NCBI GenBank assembly: GCA_003993805.1
Contig: RSEF01000017.1
Location: 6,877,018-6,941,017, forward strand
Direction of reading: 5' to 3'
From: Himantopus leucocephalus
Taxonomy: Eukaryota > Chordata > Aves > Charadriiformes > Recurvirostridae
Length of the DNA: 64,000 nucleotides
Below the pieces are notes generated by a model. The model had not been told where the DNA came from, made no database searches, and was given only the letters and a program-made list of their open reading frames with translations. Shown in pieces: positions 1 through 17,099 of this stretch. Position numbers and translations under genes: made by a program. Position 1 is the first letter of the stretch. Each line of letters starts with the position of its first letter.

Positions 1-450
1 AGTTTCTCCAGCATGCCTGCCTCTGTACTGCCAAATCAAGAGGGATAAAACAGAACAGGGCAGCAGCTTAAACAGCTGAAGGTCTCCATCCCACCTCCAC
101 CCCACGCAACCAACCTCCCCCATCCCTCAGCTCCCCCTTTCCCATGGGTACCCTGCACACAGCCGCCGGGGCGTGCGGGACAGCCCCAGCACAGCTGAGC
201 CTCGCTGCCCCACCGCCGTGGAGTCCCTCAGTCAGGGCTTTTGGTGTGTCTGGAGGTGTGCGTGTTCCTGCGTTAGTGTTACAGCCACTGCTGTTCCCCC
301 CGCTTGTCCCAGCAGGGTGGGCAAGGGGTGTGTTTGTGCTGTGAGAGCTCCGGGATGGGGCAGAAGCAGAACCCCCAGCCCCAAATACCCGGGACCCATG
401 AGCCAGCCTCCCTCCCCAAAGCCATGAGCCTTAGAAATTGTGATTTAAAA

Positions 451-464
451 TATATATATATATA
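451..464. repeat. Short TA microsatellite
   Basis: Seven consecutive TA dinucleotides follow a short A run. Nothing else is attached to it. Confidence 0.8.
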
Positions 465-3400
465 TTCGCTGTTTTCAGCCTGTAGGGTGCAGTAGTACCA
501 CATTTTCATCTTAAAAACTGTAATTGCCTTGGCTCTGCCACTCCAGCTCTAACAGCACACCTGATTATTGTTAAACGAGAGGAAACCCCCAAACCTGTGA
601 GAGCAGGTGGCAGCTCTGCACCGGGAAATGCTTTAAAAGGAGACAGCCCTGGCATTATTCACACATGGTTTGGATGGTGTTAGCTCCCTGGGTGAGCTTG
701 GGAGGAGGTCTCCTGGCTTGTGCTGTGGTTGCTCCCTTCGTGTTTCCTAGGGAAGAGCAGTAGGCACTGTAAGTATGTACACCAAACCCCTGCTCCTTTG
801 GAGAACGGGCAAGCGGGTTTTGTGAGCTGTAACTTGTTGGTGGTGTGAATTTATAAATATTTACAGAGAATATACAAACCTATGGCAAGGTAAGTCAGTC
901 CTGCTTTGCTGTGGTTCAGTGTCAAAACATTGATCTCTGGGCTGGTTAGTGAGGTAAATCAGAAAGAGTGTAAAAGCAGTATGAGACCAAAGTCTGCTTC
1001 AGTTTGTCCATCTGCAATACACAGTTCCCAAGCGCCTCTTCCTTTTGTGCTTATTTTGTGTGTTGCATTTAATCTAGTGGAAGGCTATATCTCTGTCTCA
1101 CAGAGATCAGAGACCCACTGGGCTGAGAGGTTCCACAAACATGACATGAGCTCTCCATAAGCTGCAAACACTCTTATTTTCATTAGGATTTCATGGCATT
1201 CCTGCAAGACTGGGCTCTGACTGGTGTGTCTGGGCTCAATGCCATTAGGGGAAATACTACATCTCCTAACTAAGGTCTGGCTGAAGTTGTTTCTTCACTT
1301 CCTATTCTACAGGCTGTGTACCATGAGCTGTTAAGCTGATACTGTGTTCCACCTCAGGAGTAGTTACAGCAGAAAACAAAATATTTATGGAAAAGGGATA
1401 TAATAGATAAATGTGATACAGTGGCCAAAACTGTAGGAGTTAAAACGTTATTTCTAACTGCCCTCTGCTATGTCTTAGATACCAAATGACACAGAACCCT
1501 TTTCAGGAACAGTGGTGTTCAAAATGCCTGATAACGGGCTTCCAAACTACTGAAAATCTTGGTTGGAGAGTGGAAACTTGTTCTGGAAGTAATTTGCTTG
1601 GTGGCGCTTTGTCCCAGTGTAAACTATAATGGTCTATTCAGCTCTCGGCTACACCCGTAAAAAATCCCTATCAGCCCTGTGCAATACCCAGATACTGGAG
1701 GGCAGAATATGCTTCATTTCCTTCCATGTTGTGTTCTCTTTTATTGTTAGCAATGTTTTGTGGGGTAAATACTCCAAATTACAGCCTTATTTTTCACATT
1801 CTTATTGCCCCTCCTCCAAAAACAAGTCTTAGCCAGGTCTTTCAGTCCTTGGATCGTGGGACTTCACCAGCTTTTATCTCCCTCCTTTGAGCTGCAGGTT
1901 TTCCCCGCTCATCTTTGTAATCTGACATTGTGATTTGTTCACTTGCGTGCTTGTTTTTCTCCTCGAAGAAGATTTGCTGAATCATTGGGGAGGAGGCAAG
2001 AACCCTAAAGGCAGCTGGTGGCCAGTGATAAAACCACGGCCACATCCAGTCTTCAGGGTTTGCAGATGACAGCCCTTCAGTTGAAGGCCTGAGTCACATT
2101 CCCTTCTGAGCTAAGATTGCTGGGGACTTTGGGATTGAGGAAGTGGGGCTGAGGAGGTGGTGCACCAAAAATATGAATTATTGATCCTGACGACAACAAT
2201 ATTTGTGTTGTATCTCCTGCAAAATTTATAATGATGCTGTGAGAGAACTTGCGGAGTAGGGGCTAAATCCTGCCGACTGTTGTACGTTGTGCCCACTTCA
2301 GTGGGAACGCATAGTTAAGAGAAGAGGGATTTGGCTCGAAATTGGTCATGGTATGTAGTGGCTGCTTCCAGACATGCAGTAGTGTGAGTAAAGATGTGCC
2401 AGGGCTCCAAGGCATTCCTGTGCCTGTTTATTTGGTGAGGATACACCAAATTCCATTGGTACAACTTATGCAGCAGTTTTCATCACAACGGGTCTGAATT
2501 TTGCTCACTGCCTGGTGATTGAAATAAGAGCTGGGAGCTGAAATGCCTTGGTACGTTTCTTAGGTCTTTCATTCGCTCTTTGTATGACCTTGAGTTACTC
2601 TCTGTCTCTCTCCCTGGCTCTTGGTTTCCTTGCAGTAAAACAGGGATAAGATGTTTCCATCTTTGTGGAACATTTTGCAACCTGTAGGCAGAATGTGCTA
2701 TTTAAATGCAAAGTATCATTGGTATTTGAGTCCTCCAACACCACTGTTGTGACACTATGCAGCAGGCACACAGATATGGCTCTCTACCTTTCTAGCTAAT
2801 AGTTTCCTTAAGTTCCAGTTAAGATGGCAAACCTAAGCTGCCCCACGTGCATTCACTCTGAAAATAAAGACCTGCTCCTGCTCTGTCAGCTCTGCCCTTA
2901 ATGTAAAGTACTAGAAAACAAGTTTTGTGCATATTTTTATAAATATTTTCCAGAACTCAGAAATAAAATCTCACCAATAGTACATGATACTTTTCCTAAG
3001 AACAGAGTTTTAGCTTGGGATGTTCTACTTAAGTTATACTTCAAGGAGGTGAGACAGAAAGTTGGTTAAGAAACAGGACTGGAAGTCCAGGTGAGCTAAG
3101 TTCCATTTCTAGTTGTCCTACTCAAATTTGGGCAAATATTTTGACGTGAAAAATGCATATTGGGTTGGCAGATCACAATGCAGACACCTTGCTTTAATGC
3201 TTTATGTGTTTTCTGTGGGAATTTTCACAATGATAGGTGCTGTTGCAGTGTAAGATGACTGTGCATGTGCAGCAATTCTACCTTGCCCTTATCTGTAGAT
3301 CTCAGAACACGTCCGTGTTATCCCCACTTTGCAGATGGGAAACCTGAGACAGAGAGAGGGATAATGACTGGCTTACATCAGACATGACAATGGCAAATCC

Positions 3401-3701
3401 AGGAATACCGTCCTTCTTTGAGTTTTGAGTCTCATATTTAGCTTTCTCCATGATGCTATTATATCAGAAAATGCAGCTGCAGTTCCTGGACTCTCTTTTC
3501 CGGGCAGTGTCACACCTGGATGTCCACTGAGCCTGACTGATTTACAGTCAAGCTACTAGAGGCTGGATCTAAATAAGGAGCTGGGGCAGGGATGTCTGAC
3601 TGACACACTGGTTCACCATGTCCACACTCTCAGGATGGGGCCCTTTCAAGAACAGGAATGCTCCATCATCTCTGACTTCCCCTTCCCCCAACTGAGACAA
3701 G

Positions 3702-3802
3702 AGATAACTTCTATTTTATAAAGAGAAGAAACCAGCGGACTTGACCACTGCCAAAAATCCTACCAAAGCTCCTAATATAGAAGGGCCTGGGATGTAAGAT
3801 AA
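3702..3802. promoter_or_regulatory. Candidate GATA-factor cluster downstream of GFI1B
   Basis: Two AGATAA motifs (3702-3707 and 3797-3802) lie about 95 bp apart. A purine/pyrimidine stretch with ETS-like TTCC cores sits just before the first (3677-3686). GFI1B in mammals is driven by GATA-bound elements roughly 13-17 kb downstream of its promoter. With the promoter inferred near 17 kb on the minus strand, this cluster is at about +13 kb. The motifs are seen; enhancer function is inference. Confidence 0.2.
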
Positions 3803-5416
3803 AGTCCTATTGCCTTAAAATTATTCAAGAGGAAGACGGAATCAATGGGGTAGGGCTTTTTGACTCCTCATTCTTCATGAGGAAGCCTTGAACCTCAAGA
3901 GTTGTGTTGCCAGTGCTGAATGTAGCTGTTGTACTTAGAACTTGCTTAGGATCCCGTGATGCACAGAGGAATTAAACGGCTTAGAGGTTGCTCATGGTCT
4001 GGAGAAGAGTAGATTATGGGTTGGAGCAGAAACAGCTGTGAGAAACTTGGCCTGAGAATGGTGCAGAAACCACAGGGGTGTGACTCATATAACTCTAGAT
4101 GTCTACAGATACTAGGCTCCTTTTCTCTTCAGTGAGAGAAGTAGGTGCGTTGAAGGCATGACTTCTGTTCTATTTTAGATATGTGCTTTAGGAGGAGCTG
4201 AATAACTCCCAAGCTATGTTACTTACCAGAAAGGAAGCCTTTGAGTGACCAGCTCACATTGGAGATATCCCAGCTGACGTTGCTGCTGCAGAAGGTTTCC
4301 TGCCTCGTATGCCTTGGAGGGCTTGGGACAGCACTTGCACCCAGGCTGCCAAGTGTGAACACATCCTCCCAGCACAGGGTCAGGGCTTCCACTGGGGTCA
4401 GCTCTCAGTAAAATCCCCTGGTATCGGTAGGACCGCAGTCACCAGTTTGGACGCAGCCAAAGACCCAAAGGTGGGAGGGATGCAGGATGACAGCTGTCCA
4501 GATGGTCTAACTGAGCAGTGACCTGCTAACAGCATGATTTGACAGACTGAAGAGATGCAATGTGTTGAAGCTGCTGATCTTGTACCGGTTCTATCCTGCA
4601 TGGCACATCCTCAGCAAGGATCCAATCAGGTGTGCCATGTGGGAATCCTGTATTGCCCTCCTTGTCATGGCTGAGGTACACGGACAGGGAGCTTGCACAG
4701 GCTGTACTTGTCCAGGGAGCTCATACAAACACAGGATAGTCTCTCTGCTACGATCTTCAGCTGTATTGATTTGGTTACGGCTGCCCTAGTAGTAGGTGCG
4801 AAAGGGTATTTGCTGGCCCAGACTTTTGCAGCTCAGATGGGAACGGTCAGGTTTTCCCCCTTCTATTCACTTAGGGGTGTTTTTACTATTTTTCAGAAAC
4901 AGAAAAGGGAAAAAACAAAGCAATTATCTGTACACCAAGACTTAGTGACTAGTGTTATTTTGAAATGCTCTATTCCCCTCCCGAACTGAGGGAAGGCAGC
5001 ACGGGGGAGAGCTGCTGCTCTGGGCGCTGAACAGGAGCAGCTTGCTCAGTAAGCATCTGTATGTTTTGCTGTAAATCTGACTCCGGGCTGGGCAACGTTC
5101 CTAAGAAAACCTACCCCGTGCAGTCCCTCGGGCCCCTATGTTCACATTTGCAACTCTCATGCTGCACTTACCAGGGTTGTTTGCATGGACGGGGGCTCCC
5201 TGTTGATGCTGGGGTGGCAGAAGCGAAGGGCTGACAGGCCTTTCCTGCCAATCTGTCTGTTGTTCAGATGAAGTGGTTGGAAAGTGCTCACTCTCCAGTT
5301 CCCTCTCTGGCTCAGGCACTCCGATAAGGCATGGGCTGTCCTATCTTGCCCTGGGAGCTGTTCCTCCTCCCTAACAGGCCCGCTTCGCCGGCTGACAGTT
5401 AGCAGCCGGCAGTGCT

Positions 5417-5430
5417 TGATAAACTTATCA
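5417..5430. promoter_or_regulatory. Perfect inverted GATA pair
   Basis: TGATAA and TTATCA face each other with a 2 bp spacer (AC), giving an inverted pair of consensus GATA sites. It lies about 6 kb beyond the GFI1B stop codon. GATA1 and GATA2 regulate GFI1B in other vertebrates, so a role as a distal element is possible, but only the motif is observed. Confidence 0.25.
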
Positions 5431-8400
5431 GACCAAAGCTGAGCCCAGTGCACGCTCAGCTCCTCCCCAGCCTCAGATTTCCCCATTCCTGGGGACTCTT
5501 TGCTCTCTGCCCGCCTTGCCGTCTGCTATGGTGAACACAGATCACCCTCGGGCCAACAGGTCAAAATCAGCCCAAGGACCAGATTGGAAAATGCTTGTAT
5601 TGAAGCAACACCTTTAAAATGAGGGCATCAACTGGGATATTTGTAGCATCCATATCCCGCTCTGTCTCTCTCCCTGGAATACTATTCACTGGTCGAAACG
5701 CTGCTCATGTCTGGTTTATCCTCTCTGTGTTTCTGCTCACCCTGTTTCTCACCTCATTTGGCAGTTTAGTGTTTTTAATGTAGGGGTCTCACTGTGCACA
5801 CCTGGAGGATTTCTTTCTAAGCCAGTTACAGAATTAAGTCGCTTTGCTGAATTAAATTTCTATCACTCATTATTAGTATCGCAGTAGCACTTCGACGTTC
5901 CAGCTGAGATCAAGGCTCCATTGTGCGTGGTGCTGTATGTAGGAGATAAGGAGGGCAGTCCCATTCCTGACTATCTTACCGTTGAAATAAACAAGTGAAA
6001 TGAAGGGGAGAGAGGGAATTATTAACCTCCTCTCACAGATGGGGTGAAGCTTTCTGTGAGCTTCAAAGTGTGCTGAACAACTTCAGAAATCCAGTGCTCA
6101 TGTCTTGCCCGAGGGTCATGCAGGAAACGTATGGCAGATCTCAAGTCGCAGTTTGGGGTTGCAGCCTTAAGATCACTCTGTGTCCATGGTGACTGTCAGC
6201 TGAAAGATGGTAGGTCAGGAACTCTGCAGGGATCTGCGTTTTCTTAGGTCTCATCCAGCACCGAGGCAACAGACTGATTTAACTCTCCTTGAATAATTTT
6301 GGTGTGGCTGTTCTGGGTTGTCTCCTGTGTGCGTGTGCTAGTCCAGGGCAGAAAGTGGAAAAACATCTCTGCTTTGTGAGCAGAATAAGCGATAAAAAAC
6401 TGTTTGTGGTGTACTACTTTTATTCTGTAGCAGTTTTGCAGGTCAAGTTCCCTATCTGTTCCCAGGTTAGGCCCTTAATGGCAGGCAGGAACGCTAGCAA
6501 GGAAACGTGCGTATGCAGCTCTTCCTGGGAGATTGTCTAAAGCCTTCAGGTTTCCCCTTGTGCGCTGCGCTGATGGGTCAACCAACCTGCTGGTGTGTTC
6601 CCATCTGCATGGCCCTGGGGGAACGACCTGCTGCGAGGACAGAGGACGAGGGACTCTGCTCTTATCTTTTTTTCACTGAAAATGTTTTCTCATGAAGTCT
6701 ATGGCGGGAAGCAACTGGACTCAGCAAATATTTTTTTTTTTTCCCAAAACAACCGTACCCAACTGGAATCTAATTCTTACCTGTCCTTTGTCTCAGTTCC
6801 TTTTAGGCCTTCCCTAACCATTGCCACCACAACGTGAAAACTTCAGGGGTTTGCCTTCTCTAGGATTCCACTCCGTGGAGGTTAATACAACGCGAAGATA
6901 AGCTCCAGCGTAACGCTGTGCTAGCTGGGAACACACCTCCGCTTCCTGCAGGTGTCCCGTGGCTCTGTCTTCATTAGGAAGAGAAAGATGCATCCCGTGC
7001 CCAAACTTAAATCCACCCTTGATCATAATATTTCTGGGCTGCTGCTCTCAGTGCCTGAAGGCTGTCTGGAAGACACAGAGGCACCTCTCTCCTTCTGACA
7101 GACGCCCGGGGTTATTGCTTTGCATGCCCCTTATTTGCTAAACAAAACAGCCCAAAGACCAGGATTTTCTTTCCCTAGCAATAAAGGGAAGAAGGTGTGA
7201 AGAGGGCTGGGGAGGTGCAGGATACAGGGCGGGCTGGGAGAGAGGCAAAAACAATCAGCTCTTTCTTCAGCCACAAAGATTAGTTGAGATTTTGCTTTTT
7301 GTTATCTGTTTCCTTGATTGACTGACCAGAATGGTTTTTTGATGCAAGGGGAGATGGTGGGAAAGGGGTTGTTTTCAGGGTGGTCAGAACTGGGGAGGAT
7401 TTGCATGTTTGGAGAGCAAGGCCAGGTGTGTTTGGAGCTGGTGACAGCCAGGGCCTGATCCTGATAGGTGCTGAGCATCCTTGGGTACCCGTTGTGTGGA
7501 TTCAGTAGCTCCAAGGATCAGGGAAGCCTTTTGCCCGCTCCATGCAGCAGGGCTGCCTGTGGCTGGAGCCATGTTGGGAGTGGAAGGCTCTCCCCCAGCC
7601 TGGTGTGGCGAGGTTTGGGTGACACCACATCTGCTCCCTTCCCTGCTCCTTCACCTCCACTTCCAGAGCAGATGAAAGCCCAGGGAACCATGCAGTGTGC
7701 CGCTGTCTGCTCCGGAGCAGAGCCAAGCTGCGTCCCTCCATCCTCTTCCTCAGGGGACCGCTCTCCCTGATCAGGGACTGCAGTGACCAAGGGGCTGTGG
7801 GGCTCTGCCTAGTTTTTCCTGACATCCATAGTCTGAAAGGAAGGACAGTGCTCAGGTGGTGTTACCCGGTGGTCTGAACGTGGCACCTTGTTACTCGAGG
7901 GGAAGAAACTGTAGTGCCTTAGCGGAAAACTCTGCAAGTTAATTCCCTCTCCTCGTCCTCCCTTCTCAGCTCACCTCCTGACTCTGGCCATACTGTCTCA
8001 CTGGCACCTTCGCCAGCTGGCCTCCATCCACAGCCTGTGTTTCTGGAGATACGCTCCCAGCACCTGTGGGAGTGGGTCAGCCTGGCCCCCCCCGCGCTGC
8101 TTTGGCCACAGATGTGTTTTCCTGAGCGCGGCTCTGCAGCAGCGCGCTGCCTAAGGCTGCCCCAGTGTGTTTCTCTACTTGCTGCCCGTCCATCTAAAGC
8201 AGTCCTTGCATCTCCCAGGGATGCACTCACCAGGCTCCGCACAAATATAAGGGTAAAGCTGACACTGTCTCCTCCGGTGTAACTGCTCTTCAGTAGTCTC
8301 TGGGCTCAGTAACCCCAATAATGGTGAAAGCAGCTGCCTGCCCCAGAGTCCTGGGGAACCAAAAGACAGGACTGGGGTGACCTGTGCTTTGTTAGGAGGG

Positions 8401-10746
8401 AGAAGCAGGCTGGAGAAGCACAGCCTAAGGGCAGAAGACTCCGGCCACCTGTTGAAGGTCATACCTCCTCTGTACCATGGAAATCAAAGATAGGAATGGA
8501 AATCTAATGGATAAAATAGCCCTTGTTCAGCAGGCTCAGAAGAACCAGCTGTCTGATTTGGTTTTATGAGTGGTTTTGCAGGCAGTCTTGCCACAGCGCC
8601 GGTCAGCGCGTGCCAGCACTTCCCTCCGGAATGGCTAAAACTGGGGAGCTTCAGCTGAGTCAGACACACCTGCTGTCCCCAGGACACAGACGGGGAAGTC
8701 TCTGCTGGTGTGCCCGGGTGTTTTGGGGCTGGAGGGTGTTTGCTCCTGAGCAGTTCAGATGCTGACATGCTCTTTAAATATTTCTGTTCACAGATTTGTG
8801 GAGGACAAGGGGAATAACAAACACATTTTGCATTTTTGACAGCAGTTTTAACAAGCTGAAGTGACTTTACCTTGAGTAAGGCTTGTGCTCATGTACATGC
8901 GGGAGAGTGTGGACATGCGTGTGTACCTGGTGTGATGGTCAGAACCTGGGGAACGGTTCCCTAAGCCCAGTTCTGTCACAAGTTCTACACCTCCCCTGGA
9001 GTCCCTGCCCTCACCAGGTTCTGGCATCACCCAGGAAAGGACAGCAGAGTTTTAACGGGGGCTTCGGTAACGCCATGTGCTGGGCACACAGTCCTGTGCC
9101 ATCTGAGGTGGTTGTAGCTGCGCAGCCCTCTTGTTCCTGTGCGGGGCTCTGCACCAACCTGTCTCTGAAGATGAATGTCCCCTGATCCCAGGCTTTGAGC
9201 GTTGGTTGTGGCTGGTCTGTAGCCAATAGGCCCCTCTCCCCAAATTTTTCTTCTTTCACTTCTAAGTTTGGGACCCCTATTCCTGATGGGAGCCCTGTTC
9301 TGCATGTGAATTCCCATTTTGTTTTTCAATTGTGTGTGTTGGAGCCCCAAGGTGGAACGAACTGTATGGGGCTACGCTGTACTTTCTCCTTTCTCCTCTT
9401 CCCCTCCATCCCCACTGCCTGCATCTCCAGAGCCAAGTATGAGCCTTGCTTGAAATTGGTGTTTTTAACATGAAATACGCTGTGTTAGCCCAGTTACTGA
9501 GAGGGAACAGATTTATCAGATAACTCCCAGCAGGCCTGTACATGTTGTCACTGTCTGCTATAGTGCAATAAAAATATACATTAGAATAAGTATAAATACA
9601 TATTTACAGTGTACAAGTAAAGCCAGGAGTACAGACTTTTTTGAGCTTCTGGAAAGCATATTAATGACTAACAGCTTAGGCACAGCATAAAACAGGGGCG
9701 AGTACGTTTTAGGTCTTAGGAGAATAACTTTGGATTTACAGCAGTGTAACTGAGGGCAGGACAGAGTTCTTCTCTCCTGGCAATAAATGAATTTTCTGCT
9801 TGGACCGTTTTCTTCTTTGCCCGTGATGGCAGCCTTCCTCCACAAGCATTTGGATAGTGCCACAGCCCGTTCCCCAGGCTACTTCCCACCGGTGTCATTG
9901 TCCAAGGCCCTGTGTTCAGGGATGTAGTTACGGAGTGGGCTGTGCGTTGCTACAACGCCCCACTTAACTGAAAGCACTTGTCTTTTTAATGCTATAATAA
10001 TACTTTGTCCTTCCTCTCAAGAACTCCAGGGACTCTACAAACCTGAGTGAATGACTCCACATCACCGAGAGGTGGAGAAATAAAAGCCCAGTGCAGTGAC
10101 TTGCCCAAGGTTATACAGTGAGAACGTAGGAGAGCGTGAAGGGAACTGTCTCTTTACTTGTTCCAGTGCTTTGCTTCAACCCCTGGACCTGGAATAAGGA
10201 GGAAATACCACTGCTCTGTTTGTATAATATTTGTGAGGTACTTGCATGCTATGCCAATGAGTACAGGTCACTTCCTCCTTTAAGAGAGTGGCTGGAAAGC
10301 AGAACTCTGGCCCTTGACATCGATATCCAAGGGCCATTCCTGACCGTGCAGTGACACGGGATTGCTCAGGACAGCTCTAAGTCAGTATGTCCAGCATGCA
10401 GTGAAATACTGTGGGACATACCAGCCCAGATTCCAAGAGCAGCCAGTCTCTCTAGTGTGGTACTGAGGCACGGGGCTTACTAGCTTATGCCTCTTCCTGG
10501 TGGCTCTTCCTGGAGCTTGCTTGGTTGCCACTAACTCAGGGATCTTTGCAGCATGGTGCGTATGAGGAATGCATTTAGAGACCCCTGTTATCAGCTAGGG
10601 ATAGGAGCTGTTTTTTCAGTATTTTCCTCCCACTCCAAGCTAAAAATACAACACAGTTAACTTGTCATTTGATCACAGTAAATGCTCTGCTGAACGAAAA
10701 TGACTTTAGGTGTCTGTTGCCAGAATTTATGACCTGGGCAAGTTGC

Positions 10747-11100
10747 AGAATCACAGACTGGTCAGGGTTGGAAGGGACCTCTGGAGATCATTTAGTCCAA
10801 CCCCCCTGCCAGAGCAGGGTCACCTAGAGCAGGTTGCACAGGACGGCGTCCAGGCCGGTTTTGAATGTCTCCAGTGTGAGAGACTCCACAACTTCTCTGG
10901 GCAGCCTGTGCCAGTGCTCTGCCACCCTCAGAGGAAAGCAGTTCCTCCTCATGTTAAGACAGAAGTTCCTATGTTCAAGTTTGTCCCCATTACTTCTTGT
11001 TCTATCACTGGGCACCACTGAAAAAAGGCTGTCCCCATCCCCCTGGTAGCCTCCTTTTAAGTCTCTGCAGAAGCCCTGTCCAGGCTGAACACAGCTCACT
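10747..11100 (-). mobile_element. CR1 LINE fragment, 3' end
   Basis: The plus strand begins with the reverse complement of the conserved CR1 3' end (AGAATCACAG, then a GGTTGGAAGGGACC-type block and TCCAACCCCCCTGCC). On the minus strand the region still reads as the degenerate C-terminus of the CR1 reverse transcriptase ORF, with [19 protein letters not shown] recognisable at about 10830-10930. The element is 5'-truncated, as most CR1 copies are, and lies just beyond the 3' end of GFI1B. The outer limit near 11100 is approximate. Confidence 0.9.
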
Positions 11101-11108
11101 GAATGCAG

Positions 11109-11114
11109 TTTATT
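11109..11114 (-). other. GFI1B: Possible GFI1B poly(A) signal
   Basis: TTTATT on the plus strand is AATAAA on the minus strand, about 470 nt beyond the GFI1B stop codon and just before the CR1 fragment. It would give a 3' UTR of about 0.5 kb. Later signals are possible. Confidence 0.35.
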
Positions 11115-11581
11115 TGCATGCCCCAGTCTTATCTTCCTAACCATCAAAGCAGAACGTGGTTATGGCACTAGCTTGGCACAGATTGCTGCTGCCACTAGCC
11201 CAGGAGTTCCCACCTCACTACTGGTCAGTCTGATGAACCGGATTCTGCACACAGTGTAAATCCAGAGTAATAGTGACCTTGGAGGAATTCCTCTGGATTT
11301 GCACTTGAGCAGGTGATGTCAGATCTGGGCTGGTACCTGTTGTAATTGAAAAGTGAGAGCTCCCACAGGTTTCTTTGTCACCTACTGGGATGTGCAATGC
11401 CCTAGGGTGCCAGAACACCAAAGCCAATGACATGACTTTGCCAGTCCCCAGGGGAACATAGGACGCTATTTGAGCTTTATGTGGTGGGCAGCCCCATGCT
11501 GGCTGGAGATGCTGGGGAGAGTCTTCTTCCCTGGTGTGTGCACTGGCAGTGGGAGCTTCAGCAAAGACCTGGAGCAGTTCC

Positions 11582-15969
<4,388 letters not shown>

Positions 15970-16828
15970 TTTCCATTCACTGCCTGGGCAGAAACACAGA
16001 ATAAAGGCAAGTAAATTTCTGTAGTTTGGGGGGTAATTTCTTGTTTGTTCCCCCAGCACATCAGCTCTGTATGCAGCAGTGATGAGAATTAAAACCCTTC
16101 TACTGGGGAGAGAGAGTGTTCACCTCAAAGGTCCCTCCACCCAGTTGAAGAGCAGGGAGCGCTTGCTTGGGTTTAAGTGCTTCATGGATCTCAACTCCGG
16201 GGAAAATACATAGCTGTGGAGGGGGCTAAGCAAAATAACTTACTGCCAGATAGTCTCTGCCACTGAATGTAGAGATGGGAATGCAGTTTGAAGACGGGAT
16301 TACAGATTACAGTATACGCCATAAAAATTATACTTCATAATCTACCCCTAGGTTGAGGCAAAGGATTACTGCTGTCTTCATATTGTAGGTGGAGAAATAG
16401 AGGTATGCTTAAATTGAGTGCTGTGTTACAGACCAAAACTGTTTCTGTGGCAAAGATACACCAGAACCCAGAATCTCTCTCTTGTAGCTCTCTGCTCTGG
16501 CTACAGGACGCGGTGCACCTCCGACCTTACCCTCCCTGAGAGGATGCAGTGGGGACTGCAGGTCGGAGATCACCTCTTTGAGAAAGGGTTGGTACCACAC
16601 CTAGAAGAGCACAGTCCCAAGCCATGGCACGGGCTCCTCTGTGAAACTGCTACACAAATAATAATTATAGAAACACCAATAAGAGGAGAGACGCAGAGGA
16701 AAATCCCCACAACCATGATGTGTAGTGGCTTTCCTTCTTGTTGGCCATCACTTGAGTGTTTTGTTTTCTGGCTGACAAACAACAGTCAAGTAGAGGCAGA
16801 GCAGAAGTGCTGGGGTGAGAGAGGTTAC

Positions 16829-17074
16829 CTTTTGGACCTGACTCAAATATCACAGACCGTTGAAACGACGGGTTAAGTACAAACATAAAATGCTGAAATT
16901 TAATCATACAAAATTCTCTTGCAATGCATCTGTTATCTTTACTACCCAGAACCCAGCCCGCCCTGGGCCCACTCCCCATGGCTGGTAACTGTTCTCATGT
17001 AGGCAGTATGACAACAGGCTCGATGCTGCGTTCAGCAATATCAGCTGGCGCCTTATTTGCATACGTATTTGCAT
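16829..17074 (-). promoter_or_regulatory. GFI1B: Candidate GFI1B promoter and 5' non-coding exon
   Basis: On the minus strand, two exact octamers ATGCAAAT (17074-17067 and 17062-17055) lie 12 bp apart. An AGATAA GATA site follows at 16938-16933, then about 100 nt on a good donor CAAAAG|gtaacc after 16829. Mammalian GFI1B promoters are reported to combine Oct-1 and GATA sites. The motifs and donor are seen; promoter function and the exon are inferred, with no transcript evidence. The exon would be joined to the acceptor at 15983. Confidence 0.35.
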
Positions 17075-17099
17075 TTGCCCTTGTAAATATTCAGGATAG

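Larger units (their letters stand above)
1..10746. other. Intergenic region left of GFI1B, no gene recognised
   Basis: No open frame here reads like a conserved protein, and none of the short frames joins to a neighbour through good splice sites. By synteny the next gene to the left should be GTF3C5, but I did not find its N-terminal sequence in any frame, so it probably starts beyond the edge. The stretch holds a short TA run near 451, two GATA-motif clusters (listed separately), and moderately GC-rich DNA at about 7.5-8.5 kb with no recognisable content. Confidence 0.6.

Noticed and set aside
1..500. Possible first exon of GTF3C5, expected by synteny
   Set aside because: None of the frames resembles the GTF3C5 N-terminus, and there is no clear CpG island at the left edge.
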